Below, one piece after another: positions 33,532 through 45,109 of a stretch of DNA of 64,000 nucleotides. Below the pieces are notes generated by a model that was not told the origin of the DNA, ran no database searches, and saw nothing but the letters and a program-made list of their open reading frames with translations. The stretch's first letter is position 1. Every line of letters begins with the position of its first letter. The stretch is from Saccharina japonica (taxonomy: Eukaryota > Sar > Phaeophyceae > Laminariales > Laminariaceae): the NCBI GenBank assembly GCA_008828725.1, contig MEHQ01003811.1:159384-223383 (forward strand). Reading direction: 5' to 3'. The translations under genes were made by a program, and so were the position numbers.

Positions 33532-34095
33532 GAAAGACGCGTGTGTCGAGGCTCTGTCTCTACGGAGAGAGATGGCAAAGGTGGCACCGTCTGTGAAGAT
33601 CACTTGTTGTGTAGAAGAAGAAAAGTCATGGTTTGAATAGGCGCTTATGTGGCCATAATGGAAAGAAGATTGACCTCAGGGAGATCAATGGAAAGGGAAG
33701 AAGAGAAGAAGAGAAGAGAGAAGAGAGAAGAGAGGAGTGGAGTAGAGATGAGTAGAGTTGAGTGATCGAGGTGGGCGGTGCCTGCACCTGATCATCCCGG
33801 TACAATGCCCATGCTACGGACAATTACATTCTACCGTAGTTGGTACTGTTCCCTGTAATGTTCTCTACAACGTTATAGTAACGTTCTAGCAACGTTCTCA
33901 GCATCGTTCCTGATGAAGATGCTTAGGACAAACAATGTGGCGCACTACGAGTAAGACAAACTCGTAATCTATCCGCATATTGCAATACCCCGAATATCTA
34001 GACTAAGGTACTCATATACTCGTATCAGTGCGTAGTGACTGCACATCACAATAGATACGTATGGATCTCAACGTCCATATGCTAACACACAACAA
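33532..34095. other. interruption between tandem units, GA-rich
   Basis: Contains a purine-rich GAGAAGAGAAGAG stretch (33690-33760) and repeated ACGTTCT motifs (33855-33905). No gene is evident. Confidence 0.5.
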
Positions 34096-34643
34096 ATAGT
34101 GACCACGTAGGAATCCTCGTTTTGCGCTGTTGTCAAGGACATATAGCTGTGTTGAAGGTCCTACATGGGGTGCCACATGACTAGAGTACGAATGCCAGAT
34201 ACAGTATCCAATGGTTATTAAAGATACAGCAGAAATCACGATCAGACGTTTCGACCGGTAAATCTCAATATCTGGCTCGTAGAACGCAGCGCTACAAACA
34301 CCGACCCGGAGGGTACGGCAACGATCAACGCACTCAGCCCCTTCCTCTGTCTGGACCAGTTCAAAACGAGTGACCACGGAGGCATCCTTGTGTTCTACTG
34401 TTGTCAGGGACAGAAAACCGTTCTGAAGGCCTGGACAGTGTTAGAATGGCATTCACATGTCTCTGGCAGTTATCAAACGACGACTGTTTACACAAAAAAA
34501 TGTGACGATGAAAACTCCCGTCAGCAAAATATCAATATCCGGCACGCGTAACCAAGGGCTACAGTACAATATAATATATGCAAACGCCTAGAGGGCACAT
34601 CAACGATCGTTGGACAACATCCATTTGTACTGGTCCAGTTTGC
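34096..34643. repeat. ~275-bp diverged tandem repeat, units 3-4
   Basis: Units 34096-34366 and 34367-34643 each begin AGTGACCACGNAGGNATCCT and carry TGTTGTCAGGGAC or TGTTGTCAAGGAC. The last unit is cut by the TIR element that starts at 34644. Confidence 0.7.
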
Positions 34644-35536
34644 GAGGGAGGTACATTATTTGACTTTTTCATGGCACTGTCCGCGGCATGTCGCGACACT
34701 TCGCGGCAGCGTCCGTGATGTGTCGCGACATGCCGCCACATGCCACCAACGCTGTCGCGATATGTCGCGGACGCTGTGGCGGTATGTCGCGACATGCCGC
34801 GACACCCCGCGACGTGCCGCGACATGTCGTGTGGCACTGTCCGCGTCATGTCGCGGCACCCCGACGTGCCGCGACATGACGCGGACAGTGCCACGACATG
34901 TCGCGGAACGCTCGCCGAGGTACGATCCGCGGCGAGGCCCGCGACAAGCGCTACGACAGTGTCCACGGCACGCCACGACACGCGATACCTTCCACGACAC
35001 GCCACGGACCGATACGCGGTAAGTTCCGCGGCAAGCCCCGCGACAACACCTGCGGCACAACTCACGGCCATATCCGCGGCTGTATCGCGGCGTGTATCGC
35101 GGCAAGCCCCACGACGAATATCGCGGCGAGTAACCCTAACCCTAATGCCCCTGCACATGCCCCTGCACACGCCGCGAAACTCGCCGCGCCACTCGCCGCC
35201 ACACACGCCGCGACACACAGCGCAAAACTAGGTGATACACACACCGCGACACACTCCTCAACACACACCGCGACACACGCCGCAACATTTGACGGGAAAC
35301 CTGTCGCGAAACGTTTCAAGGTACTTTCGGCGGCGCATGCCGTGGCAGTTGCCTTGGCGCTGGCCGTGGCGAGTTCCGCGGCCACTGCCACGGGAAGAAC
35401 CGTGGCGTAATTCGCAACGGCGCCAACGTATCACGGCATCTCGCGACATGCCGCGAAATGTCGCGGCACGGTTCGCGACATGCTGCTACAAGTACCGCGG
35501 GCAGCGCCACGAAAATCCAAATAATGTAGATCCGTG
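34644..35536. mobile_element. 0.9-kb TIR element with CGCGACA palindromic array and telomere-type repeat
   Basis: The left end is GAGGGAGGTACATTATTTGAC followed by TTTTTCATGGCA; the right end reads AAATAATGTAGATCCGTG. Inside are hundreds of bases of TGTCGCGACATGCCGCG-type irregular palindromes and, at about 35130-35145, TAACCCTAACCCTAA. It is the long member of a family that also includes 47967-48092 and 48395-48531. Long open frames through the array (Arg/Thr/Ala-rich) are by-products. Confidence 0.8.
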
Positions 35537-36599
35537 GAGCTCCAAGAACATCTTTAGGATATAAGTCGTACAAGCCAAGCGCGATGACACCATCCATTGG
35601 ATTATGTATCTAGCGTAAAGCGTTAGGAACCATGTAGTACGGAAACATAGGATATATCGATACACTATATATAGGCCCACGGTAAACTAAACACCGAATA
35701 GGAACCTAAGGCTCACTTGGTAGGGGGTGCTAAGAAAAATGTTTAGTGAATCGCGCCCAGCCGCTATGAAGACACCATGGTGTACAAAATATGCTTTGCT
35801 GAAGGAGATAGTCTCAGTACATACAAGGTTCTAAGTCTTGCTCATACTGAATGTCTATTTCAGGCGGGGCCTTAATGCATTGAATTAGGCAACTCATCAA
35901 ACTGTAGGAGCCCCCACGTTTTGGATCCATTTCTTCTGACCGGTCAAGCTCCTCAAGTGAGAAACTAGCTACGGGTGGGTGCCGCGCGTACAATACGTAT
36001 TTCTGTCACGGGCGACCACAGCACATAGGAACTAGGGTAACACAAACAAACAACATGTTTCCCCATATTTTCACTGACAATATTGGGTCTCATATACTAT
36101 CATGGTCTCCCGTAGTGGTATGCTTCGTGTATTTGTTTTAGGACTAGCGCGTAGATACCGTTGGTGAGGTTTACTCGGAACATCGAAACATACTTCTCGT
36201 AGTCACGCTATGGGTGTAACAGATTGGCCTCTTCTCATGTGAGGAGAGTCCAGGCACTAAAGGCACCAACCCTTCAAGGGGGATTGCTCCGTGGGTAGGT
36301 CCTCTGTTACAATGGTTGACGAGCTCCGTCAGTGAGAAATGGTTGCGACTATACTATTATCAAGTGAAACCCCCTACTACTGCTGTACCACGGGTCGAGG
36401 TTATATATTATGTAGGGCGTGCGTGCCCGGTGCTACCCGCGAGCACACCACGAACAGCCGCAAGGGTAAATCGCTATTGTTTCGTCGACCAAACCCGTGG
36501 CACTTTCGGTCACCATGTTACAACGTGTTACTGCACCATTCTCTCGAAGCCCGCTGTCCGATTTTGACTCGAAGACACCTGCTTCGATAAGGATATGTG
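35537..36599. other. gene-free; fragments of family-2 TIR elements
   Basis: A fragment around 35935-35975 (GACCGGTCAAGCTCCTCAAG) matches family-2 ends. Otherwise I see no exon or intact element. Confidence 0.45.
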
Positions 36600-37890
36600 G
36601 CACCTACACTTTCCTAGGCTACTCACTACGCCAACCAACCTACCGACTCTGAGGTCATCTTATCTTACAGGCCCACCACTAAATCCAGTAGGCTATTATA
36701 CCGATATGCATCTAGCGAATTACATTAAAAAGAAAATGCGTCAGACGGAAATATGCTGGGTAGCTCATGAGTTGAGGACTTCGCCAATGACAAATAATTC
36801 GGTTCCAAAGTGCAACACCTACCGCAGAACGGCTCGCTGGGCCGTTCAATCCATATTCAGAACGCTAAACCCAAACGTGGTGTACGAGTAGTTCACATGT
36901 GCTTCGCCATGGAAGGAAGTTCTGACGGATGTCCGGCTACCCGGTCCCTATGGGCTATTCATCCACCGAAATATATCGGAAAAATGCGCCTCAGATCCAA
37001 AGATACTACGTAGGGATAGCTCCTGCGTTGATGTGTCCCACCAGTGGGAAACGCCGTAGCTCCGAAGTGCAACTCCTACCAAAACACTGCTCGCTGGACC
37101 GTTTTTTCGGGTCCTGACTGCTAAACCCCACAGTGGCGTAGTGTGCATCCACTTGAATTTTGATAAAACATTATACCGGATCTCCCAACGATCCGACCAC
37201 ATAGGCTATATAGTATATGCATCCAACAAATGCTACCAGAAACAATCGCGTCAGTTGTAAAGATGCCTCGTAGCTCCTCCGTCGAGTGAGTTCCGCCAAT
37301 GAAAAACGATTCAGCTCAGAAATTCAACCCCTACCACTTTTCCATCCCCTGAACGCTAACCTAGAGCCGTTTTTTCCATGTCTTGAACGCTAAACCCAAA
37401 CGTGGTGTAGTGCACATTTGCTTTGCCATGGAAGGAAATGCTAACGGATGTCCGGCTACGCGGTCCTATGGGCTATGCATCCAACGGAATATATCGAAGC
37501 AATACGCATTAGATCTAAAGAATCCAGGGATATAGCTCCTGCGTTGATGGGTTCCACTAGTGGGAAACGCCGTAGCTCCGAAGTGCAACTCCTACCAAAA
37601 CACTGCTCGCTGGACCGTTGTTTCGGATCCTGACTGCTAAACCCCACAGTGGCGTAGTGTACATCCACTTGAATTTTGAGAAAATTCTACCGGATCTCCC
37701 AACCATCCCATCACATGGGCTATATATGCATCCACCGAATGCTACGGAAAAACAATTGCGCCAGTTGTAAAGATGCCTGGTAGCTCCTCCGTTGAGTGAG
37801 TTCCGCCAATGACAAACGTTTCAGCTCAAAAATTCCAACCCCTACCGTTTTTTTCCATCCCCTGAACGCTAACCTCGACACTGGCGTAGT
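36600..37890. repeat. diverged tandem duplication, ~530-bp higher-order unit
   Basis: Unit A (36860-37390) and unit B (37391-~37890) share AAACCCAAACGTGGTGTA, GGATGTCCGGCTAC and CCAAAACACTGCTCGCTGGA, the last split as CCAAAACACTGC and TCGCTGGACCG. Each unit also contains a second, more diverged half (GGCTATATAGTATATGCATC), and 36600-36860 is a partial older unit. No protein is conserved between units. Confidence 0.75.
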
Positions 37891-39414
37891 GTACATTTAC
37901 TTTACGCTTGATCAAGCATATACGGCGTCAACGAGTACGCGTGCGGCCGGCGTTGGACCCAAAACCCAGCTGCTTGGTGGCAGGTCTCTCGCTTCGCCGT
38001 GTACTGCATTCGGCCACCTACCTAAAGTACATTCCTGTCGTAATAAGGGGGTCATGGTAATCATAACCTACGACAAACCCAAACCTCTCCATCTTGTTAT
38101 GTTTACTTACCAAATTTGGTGTCTGTGTTATCAAGGGATGGCGTAGGACAGCTACTCTGCAAGAAACCGACAGCTAACAAAGAGAGGATGAGAGTAGCCC
38201 TGGAACCGAAACGTCGGGAGTCGCTAGTGTACGGAAGTTGGTGTTGAACGAACACTGTTCCCGATAAGAAATCCAGCCTGAGTCGCAAGCCATCCTGCTC
38301 CTTACTACCATACGAGGCATCTACTGTACTAGTATGTATCTCCGAAGCTGCGCAGCGTCTACCAAAGAAATCCCACCCTCTCATGTTACCTCAGTAAGGC
38401 CGCTCACACCAATACCTGAACCAAGAATTGTGCAGCAGCCAGAGAACTGCGAACTGCAAACCGCCGAAGGTGGCGGGTAAAAGAAAACATGCAATAAGAT
38501 GAACAGTGCCCTATACTACCAAAGCTATCCTGCCCTATCCATTATTGGAGCGTTTCATTCTTAAAGCGATACGGACCAGCCAACGCGCCGTCCCTCGCTT
38601 GCAATAGTAAGATAAAAAACGAATACCAGGTTTCCTGGTGAAAAACGTCTGCTGTAAATCGCGCACCCCCCTTAGTCAAGCCAACAGGTTCATATGGTAC
38701 ACCCACCGGGCGGCGTGGACTCTTGTAAACACAAAGCGAGTGTCACCCTGTGTGTATGGAATATACCCGACTTCATGTAGCATCGCTACTGTACACTAAC
38801 TACACCTATCCGAAGACCTCCGTGGTGTCACCCGTACTCGAAAGAGCTTTGGGGCCGAGTTGAATATGGATTTAGATATAGCTCCATGCAGTTACTGATA
38901 CAGCAAACGGAAAATAGTCGAAATGACTACAACCGTACATCTATACCTGGTAGCTATATACCGTGAGCCAGCGGTCATGGCTGGCTGAGTTTGGTGACGA
39001 TAGATATTCACGGCTCGACCAAGATGCGCACCTGAAAGACGAAAATCAGGTCAACGGATTGTGTGAGCAGGTGTACACGGGACGAGGGACGAGCACCCAA
39101 GGAGAAGGATACAATGCTATCTGTGTGATACAATGAACACAGCAAGTGCTCGATCAAACACACGTGACATCATCACGAAGAAGTCACGACGGGGTATTTC
39201 GAGAGTATGCACAACACATTTCTTGGGTCTTGAAACGTGACTAGATCGGAGCATGTGATCATTGGGATCTCCGTTCTATACCGATCACATTAACAGCATA
39301 CATGTGTTGAGGTCAACCTAGAACGTAGGGAGACAACCCTTGCTGAAACCAACATTGCCCGTGGCTGGGTGTCTACGATCCAAGGGTTAATTTTATCACG
39401 TAAAACTTCTGTGT
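37891..39414. other. no convincing gene
   Basis: A minus-strand frame at 38103-38384 contains VDASYGSKEQDG, faintly like a copia RNase H start, but nothing downstream continues that fold. TACCTGGTA occurs at 38944-38952. Confidence 0.35.
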
Positions 39415-39672
39415 TTGTAAATAAATAAAAAACGGAATCAACTGCTGAGAGCGCCAAATAATAGTAGCGTGGGTAGGCACAATTCGATGCGAGTCGACGA
39501 GGGAAGGAAAGGCTGAAGTCTTCTCGCGATAAAAATGCAAGGCAAGAACCGTAGTGGGGAAGGAGGGAGAGGAGCCTACTTTGTGACCCCGGATCTGAGT
39601 TACGACTAGGGAGGAGAGAGAAAGGAAGGGCGAAGATAATAAATGGGATGGACAAAAAAAAAAAAAAAATGG
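39415..39672 (+). mobile_element. SINE S1, 5'-truncated copy
   Basis: Body blocks CAACTGCTGAGAGCGCC, CTCGCGATAAAAATGCAAGG, TTGTGACCCCGGATCTGAG and GAAGATAATAAATGGGATGG, ending in a run of A. The tRNA-like head is absent. Confidence 0.85.
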
Positions 39673-39915
39673 CGGATATCGAGGCGAGCATGTAATAAGT
39701 GTCCCCTCCCTTTGGGGTGCATCTGGATGTGTCCCGGATCACCTGTGCACCTCTCTCTCTCTCTCGGTCTATTCGCTTAAACAGTACAGTGGCATCTTGT
39801 GTATGTCATTTCTCGTGTACACCGTCAAACAGGCCCCATATATGACAGTAGGGTTGACTCATCTATCTCGGACATACCAGCCGCGCTCTCCGGTCGTGAA
39901 TCATCGTTGGGGCAA

Positions 39916-40162
39916 AGAGCAATCCCACAGTAGGGGTACCACGTTTTGGCTCAATGTTTTCTGACCGGTTGAGCACCTCGCGTGAGTAACCACCGGATAC
40001 TACTATTGTTTTACTGGTATTTTTGTTTTCGGACGACGGCATTGGAAGTTTTGGTCGGGTTGCGCGGACGAATGATACCGAAGTCATGTTTCGGGTGAGA
40101 TGTTGAGCTCCTCATGTGAGCAGCTCAGACGATTCTGCTGCGCCCCTACCGTGGGATGAGTC
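39916..40162. mobile_element. family-2 TIR element with 4-bp TSD GCAA
   Basis: Terminal repeats AGAGCAATCCCACAGTAGGGG and CCCCTACCGTGGGATGAGTC. GCAA at 39912-39915 and 40163-40166 is a candidate target-site duplication. Inside are the paired motifs TGACCGGTTGAGCACCTC and GTTGAGCTCCTCATG. It is non-coding. Confidence 0.8.
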
Positions 40163-40269
40163 GCAATTAAGTTATTTAGCGTGTGTGTCCCCTACTCTGT
40201 GGGAGACAGCCCTCGTGATGCCGATGATGATTGCGTGATCCAACGAGGTCATATAATATCTGAACTCTT

Positions 40270-40794
40270 GACGCATGCTGCGATAGAGGTGCACCACGTT
40301 GTTGCTGAGTTCCGCTCTTGAGGAGATCCATAACTCACCATAGAAACCAATTTCGGATGAAAACAAAAATGCTACCCAATGAGGCATGCTACGGTAGAGG
40401 TGCACCATGTTTTTTCTGGATCTCCTCACTTGAAGAGCTCTATACTAATAGTAAGCTTCACCCCAAACTGGTTTGGGAGGAAATTAAAAAGAGCTATACG
40501 ATTAACAATCCCATGGCCGAAGCATACAAGGAACAGGATTGCAACAAAATAATGATCAAAGTCCGACGATTTCGGGTTAAGGAGCATTATTATCATTCTG
40601 AAAATATTTCGGCCAAAAGTGATATCTCTATCGTAGCATGCATCCAATGAACTATCTCATGACCTAATTATACCCTAGAAAATATCGCAACACAAGACTG
40701 AAAGTGCGACCATTTTGGGTTAAGAAGCTCGATCGTTGAGAAAACGTTTCAGTAAAAAAGTGTCACTGGGACTACCTCTATCGTAGCACGGGTC
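40270..40794. mobile_element. family-1 TIR element (outer) split by a younger family-1 element
   Basis: The outer ends are GACGCATGCTGCGATAGAGGT and ACCTCTATCGTAGCACGGGTC. TCTT at 40266-40269 and 40795-40798 forms a 4-bp target-site duplication. The inner copy (40381-40644) interrupts it. Confidence 0.85.
40381..40644. mobile_element. family-1 TIR element nested in another, TSD CAAT
   Basis: Starts GAGGCATGCTACGGTAGAGG and ends CTCTATCGTAGCATGCATC. CAAT at 40377-40380 and 40645-40648 flanks it. Removing it and one CAAT rejoins the outer element, confirming the 4-bp duplication. Confidence 0.85.
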
Positions 40795-40798
40795 TCTT

Positions 40799-41110
40799 AC
40801 CCGTGATCATGACGCCGTCCAGTTGAGCCATTTTTCTAAACCACTAGCTTCTGGGGATGTTGACGCTAACAATTGTGGAAATTTTGGTGTAACCTAGCCC
40901 GTCGGTTATGATGATGACGTTAAGCATTAGTTTCAATCCGTAGGAATATAGCCAGTGGCAACAAAACAAGCGTAAAACGCAAACAGGGAATACAAAACAG
41001 GACACAACAAAGACAATGAAATAAATTGATATACGTATGTATATACGCCAGTCACGAAGCCAAACCGTGATACCTCTACCGTAGCACGGATGTCAGTGAT
41101 TCCTGCTTAC
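40799..41110. other. gene-free; family-1 terminal fragment at its end
   Basis: The terminal motif TACCTCTACCGTAGCACGGA at 41071-41090 is a family-1 end without a recognisable partner. Nothing else is assignable. Confidence 0.5.
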
Positions 41111-41375
41111 CTCGAGAATATCCACCCACTCCTGGTTGCCGGTGTCGGTGTGCCGGAGCGTCACGGTGCGCACCTCGCTTTCTTTCACGCCGAGTCCGTT
41201 GAAGGTTAACAATGGTTGCAGTGACGAAGCGAAGGTGCGAAGGACCACACCGTTGATCGCTACCTGGACCGACCAATGCATGCGGAGAGTAAGCACAACA
41301 GTGTTGCCCTCATCTGACGTTGGTCCAGTAAACGGCGTTTTGATCCTATTTTCACGGCATTGTTCTGCTACCTCC
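41111..41375 (-). CDS. LNR gene 2, exon 5 (discoidin-like part)
   Basis: The minus-strand frame encodes EQCRENRIKTPFTGPTSDEG, then VLTLRMHWSVQVAINGVV, and ends NQEWVDILE at a GTAAGC donor. It aligns with the gene 1 exon at ~4580-4810. The start is uncertain: a phase-0 acceptor at CTGGAG|GTAGCAG is possible. The protein must continue beyond this donor, but no further exon was recognised before 40.8 kb. Confidence 0.6.
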
Positions 41376-41785
41376 AGCAATGTCAGGCCCGTGTAGTGCG
41401 AATTGAATTATGGACGGTCGCCACGCTACCACACATTGCGGAAAAAGTCCACGGCACGTATACCAGATTTTGGTTCAAAAGGTTTCGACTACAGTAGTAT
41501 AATACATTTACTAGTGTACTCGGTGTTGGTTACAGGACTAGCGCATGTGCATGTCTGTCGTGTTGCTCGAATGAATATTTAAGGTGAGACATAGCGCTCA
41601 ACAAACCAGGCGCTCAGGCAGTAAGGCACCAACCATACCATGGCCCTGCTCACTGTTTAGGTGACTTTTGTAAGGACGGTGTCTATGCCATATAGGCTGA
41701 TCCGCGGGATAGCTTGGGGAATGAGGAGTCGGAGACAGTATCATTGTGCGAGTATCAGCTCATTGCGAGGCCGACATACGCTTAC

Positions 41786-42186
41786 CTCTAGACGGCGGAC
41801 GCTGTCATCTTCGAACGCAAAGGCGACTTGGATGTCCGCGACTTGCTGCGGGCTTTCGAATGTGAATTCAATCTCGCAAAACCCTCCGTCGGGTACAGTG
41901 CTCTGCGCGCAGGACCACCTCGACTCGATGTCCTCGGTGATGCCATCCCTGGTTAGCGCAGGCGCACACCCACCCTCCTGGCAGCCGAAATTGTTACTGC
42001 CGCTCCCGGGGCGCGTGTCGTAGGCGTTGGCCGATACGCTGACGATGGTGTTCGTTCCGACCTCGACGAAGTTGTTGACGCACGGCGCGCTCGGGTCGAC
42101 GCAGTCGACGGGGTCGAAGAAAAGGTCGCAGCCGTATTGGATGGTCTGGTCACAGGTGCACTCGCAGCAATCTCCACCGTCGTAAC
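41786..42186 (-). CDS. LNR gene 2, exon 4 (LNR end plus extracellular domain)
   Basis: 401-bp exon with acceptor AAATCAG before GTTACGACGG and donor GTAAGC after CTAGAG; phase 1 in, phase 0 out, as in gene 1. It encodes YDGGDCCECTC, VDCVDPSAPCVNNFVEVGTN, then CAPALTRDGITEDIESRWSC and a strand ending EDDSVRRLE. The RWSC...FTFESPQ...V-x-V-AF pattern is shared with gene 1 and resembles a discoidin-like carbohydrate-binding fold (inference). No frame damage is visible. Confidence 0.8.
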
Positions 42187-42249
42187 CTGATTTGTTGAGC
42201 AAAGCGGCAAGGTGGTGGCTCGGGTTAGCAACACGCATGGGTAACGACA

Positions 42250-42560
42250 CTGTGATTCGGTCAGAAGCATTCGCAGCAACCCCCTCCGCCTTACAACCTC
42301 TTGGTTGCCGAACTACCACGAGATAGTGTACATCTGTAAAATGAAAATATTTCGATTGGAGACGTGGTTACGTAAAATGAAAATATTTTGATTGGAGACG
42401 TGGTTACGGTTGATTCGCAGCAACTGCCATCATGTCCATGGAACCAGAGCGTTTTCAGTCAGGGAAACAAATCAACATATTCGCTTGTTATTGGGATTAA
42501 CGTGCGGTGCAGGTGCATTCGCGTGGTTATCGCCGCGACGGCTTTCCGACGGCGACGATA
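42250..42560 (-). pseudogene. relics of LNR exons inside intron 3 of LNR gene 2
   Basis: Three minus-strand segments resemble the LNR DNA core TACGACGGCGGGGATTGCTG but carry stops or substitutions: near 42262-42297 (GGTTGCTGCGAATGCTTC), near 42410-42436 (GCAGTTGCTGCGAATCAACC) and near 42505-42545 (CGCGAATGCACCTGCACCGC). Their order suggests decayed duplicates of LNR exons. Confidence 0.5.
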
Positions 42561-42733
42561 TGACGTGCAGTCCACGAAACCACTCGCTTTATTACCGCCT
42601 TCAAATTTCAACCGAAACAAATCTTGTCTTAGCTTTGTAGAGATGTTCGGTGCTACGGGTGACACCTTGGTGACACGGGTGAAAACTCCAATGGTTTTGG
42701 GTTAAGCAGCCCGATCGTGCAGAAACCGTTTCA

Positions 42734-42979
42734 GACTCATCCCACGGTAGGGGCGCAGCAGATTTTTCTGAGCTCCTCACATGAGGAGCTCAATATCTCA
42801 CCCGAAACATAACTTCGGAGACATTCGTTCGCGCAACCCGATCAATACTTCCAATTCGGTAGTCCAAAAACAAACGTACCAGTAAACCAATAATAGTATC
42901 CGGTGGTTTCCCACGTGAGGAGCTCAACCGGTCAGAAAATTTGGAGGCAAAAAGTGGTACCCCTACCGTGGGATTGCTC
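42734..42979. mobile_element. family-2 TIR element with TSD TTCA
   Basis: Ends GACTCATCCCACGGTAGGGG and CCCCTACCGTGGGATTGCTC, with TTCA at 42730-42733 and 42980-42983. It contains CTGAGCTCCTCACATGAGGA and CACGTGAGGAGCTCAACCGG. It lies within intron 3 of LNR gene 2. Confidence 0.85.
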
Positions 42980-43553
42980 TTCAGCCAAAAAAGGTATATC
43001 TCTACCTCTGTCGTAGCAAGCGTCTCGCCGCTGTTGAAAATTGACGTTTTTTCCACAGCGACGAAATGACATTCAGTCGACAAACCTCTCGCTTTCGTAC
43101 ATACCGTCTTATGAATCCATCCGTAAATCATCGCGTTCACATTTTGAGATGTTTGGTGCTTTGGGACGACAGAGATGAGAAGCATGAGTCGAGTGTCAGC
43201 ATGTCTTTGGGGGAACAAACCATCGCGATGAACCTTCCCACGAAAAAAAACAACGTCGGCAGCGTGCTTGCAGCGTAGTTGACTACACCAATCCAACCTC
43301 GTCGGATACTATTCTCACTCTAGGCTTAACCCCTTCTCGCCCTTCAACACTCATGTACGCTCTACCCCAAGATTGAAAGCACAAGCCTAACTTAGCGAAC
43401 GAAACTTGTCCTGAAACGGAAGTGGGGTTCCAACGAGAATCGGGCGTTTTTTCAGTTGCGGAGCCTTGTTTAGTTAAAAAGTAGTTTGGGCCAAAACCGT
43501 ACCACGTACCCCTACTATCGTACCGTTCGTCCAGAAAACAAAAATTGACTCAC

Positions 43554-43790
43554 CGCATTCCGCTTTGTTGTTTAGCGCGTGACAGTCTCCGTCTCCGATA
43601 AGTTGGTCAATGCATGGAGAAGCGACGAACTCCCCCGACAGCTCGTATGAAAAGCTCGCCGAGAACACGTCGTCGTCGTCGTCCACGCATGGGGCCCTGG
43701 GGTCGATGCACTCGAAGCCCCCGTTCTCGCCACAGGTGAACTGCAAGGTGCTAACGCAGGTACACGCGCAGCAGTCACCACCGTCGTAGT
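43554..43790 (-). CDS. LNR gene 2, exon 3 (one LNR module)
   Basis: 237-bp symmetrical phase-1 exon with acceptor GCGCCAG and donor GTGAGT after GAATGCG. It encodes YDGGDCCACTCVSTLQFTC, the spacer GGFECIDPRAPC, an acidic DDDDD stretch, then CIDQLIGDGDCHALNNKAEC. This is the same module design as exon 2 of gene 1, with one Glu-to-Ala change in the CCECTC core. Confidence 0.85.
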
Positions 43791-43799
43791 CTGGCGCGG

Positions 43800-44186
43800 G
43801 TGCAGCACGTCACGCAAAAAACATGGCAGCTAGGTTATTCCTTGAAGGTGTTTACTAGTGTTGCATGGCAAGTGGAGGCGTTACTTTCAATCACGAAATA
43901 AAAAAAATAAAAAGTCTAACAAACGTCCAACGAGACAAATTGTGTAGACAATAGGAGGGGGTGCAATCGTCCATGGATGCCGGTAATAAAATATCTCGAC
44001 TAGAGTTTCTCAAGGAGGCCACACTGTTCGTTGTGTATGCCATAACATGTTGTAAATGTTGACGGCTCCGAAATGCATCCGAACGTCCCTTACAGAACAC
44101 ACGAAAAACGTGTCTCTTATAGACCAATGGCAGACGCCCCCGACACACCGAATGTTCGTGATATTCCTTGCCTGAGGGGCTCTTCT
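43800..44186. other. intron 2 sequence, no further feature
   Basis: Intronic by position, with no exon signatures. Confidence 0.4.
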
Positions 44187-44458
44187 GACACGTGCTACGT
44201 TAGAGGTATATACCTTTTTTTTGGCAGAAACGTTTTCTGAACGATCTATTATGTATGTGGCTCCTTAATCCAATATCGCCTGAAATTCAAATTCAGTCTT
44301 GGGTTGCAATATTTTCAGGGTGTACTTCGGTCATTTTTATTTTTATCGGGTAACACTTTCAAGTTCCTCCAAAACCGTTTTTTTTTTTGTGACGTATAGA
44401 GCTCGTCAAGTTAGAAGCCCAGAAACACTCATGGCGCACCTCTATCGTAGTATGCGTC
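44187..44458. mobile_element. family-1 TIR element with TSD TTCT
   Basis: Begins GACACGTGCTACGTTAGAGG and ends CCTCTATCGTAGTATGCGTC, flanked by TTCT at 44183-44186 and 44459-44462. Non-coding; lies in intron 2 of LNR gene 2. Confidence 0.85.
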
Positions 44459-44502
44459 TTCTCCTACTCCCAAACACCTTGTCTGATAGTGTGACCAACG
44501 GG

Positions 44503-44770
44503 TGCCACGATAAAAGGTATCACGTTTGAAATAATATTTCTGAATTACGGGGCGCTCCTCATCCCGATATCGCCGGAATTTCGCAATGATGTTGCAAGAA
44601 ATGTTTACTGTATACTTAGCCCATGGTATTGTTCATCGAGCAGCGCTTTTGTTTGCCTCCAAAATTGGGGCTTAGACTGCTGCAGGTATAGAGGTATGGA
44701 GATCCTCAAGTTAGGAGCCTCAGAAAATGTGCTGTATGCAGGTGAGCCACCTTTACCGTAGCATGCGCTG
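44503..44770. mobile_element. family-1 TIR element, diverged copy
   Basis: The left end is degenerate (GTGCCACGATAAAAGGTATC) and the right end is ACCTTTACCGTAGCATGCGC. Internal blocks (GGGGCGCTCCTCATCCC, CCCATGGTATTGTTCATCGA) are recognisable. Confidence 0.7.
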
Positions 44771-45109
44771 ATGCACCACCGGTGCATGCTCAAGCCGATA
44801 AGCAATCTAATAGGGTCAGTACCCCTCCCCCCCCTCTATTGGTATCTGCCTGTATCACCCAAGATACAATTTCGATGCTCAACAACTGATTTACCTTCGC
44901 CCGCCATCTATCTGTTAAATATTCCCGTATATCGCCGATAGGCTGCGCGGAGATCCGTAGCGAATCAACGTCGACACACACACGTAACACGAGATTCGAA
45001 AGAAGAAAGCGCGTGGGCCCAAGCGAACACCTCTCTCACTACCGTAAACGTAGAGCAATACCGTCGAGTGGATTCAAGTGTGAGATAGGATCAGCCTAAC
45101 GCGACGCAC

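Noticed and set aside
34559-35410. Open frames of 110-219 codons on both strands
   Set aside because: They follow the CGCGACA palindrome array of a TIR element and have no independent coding evidence.
38103-38384. Copia RNase H fragment (VDASYGSKEQDG)
   Set aside because: Only a dozen residues look right, no downstream catalytic segment follows in any frame, and no LTRs are near.
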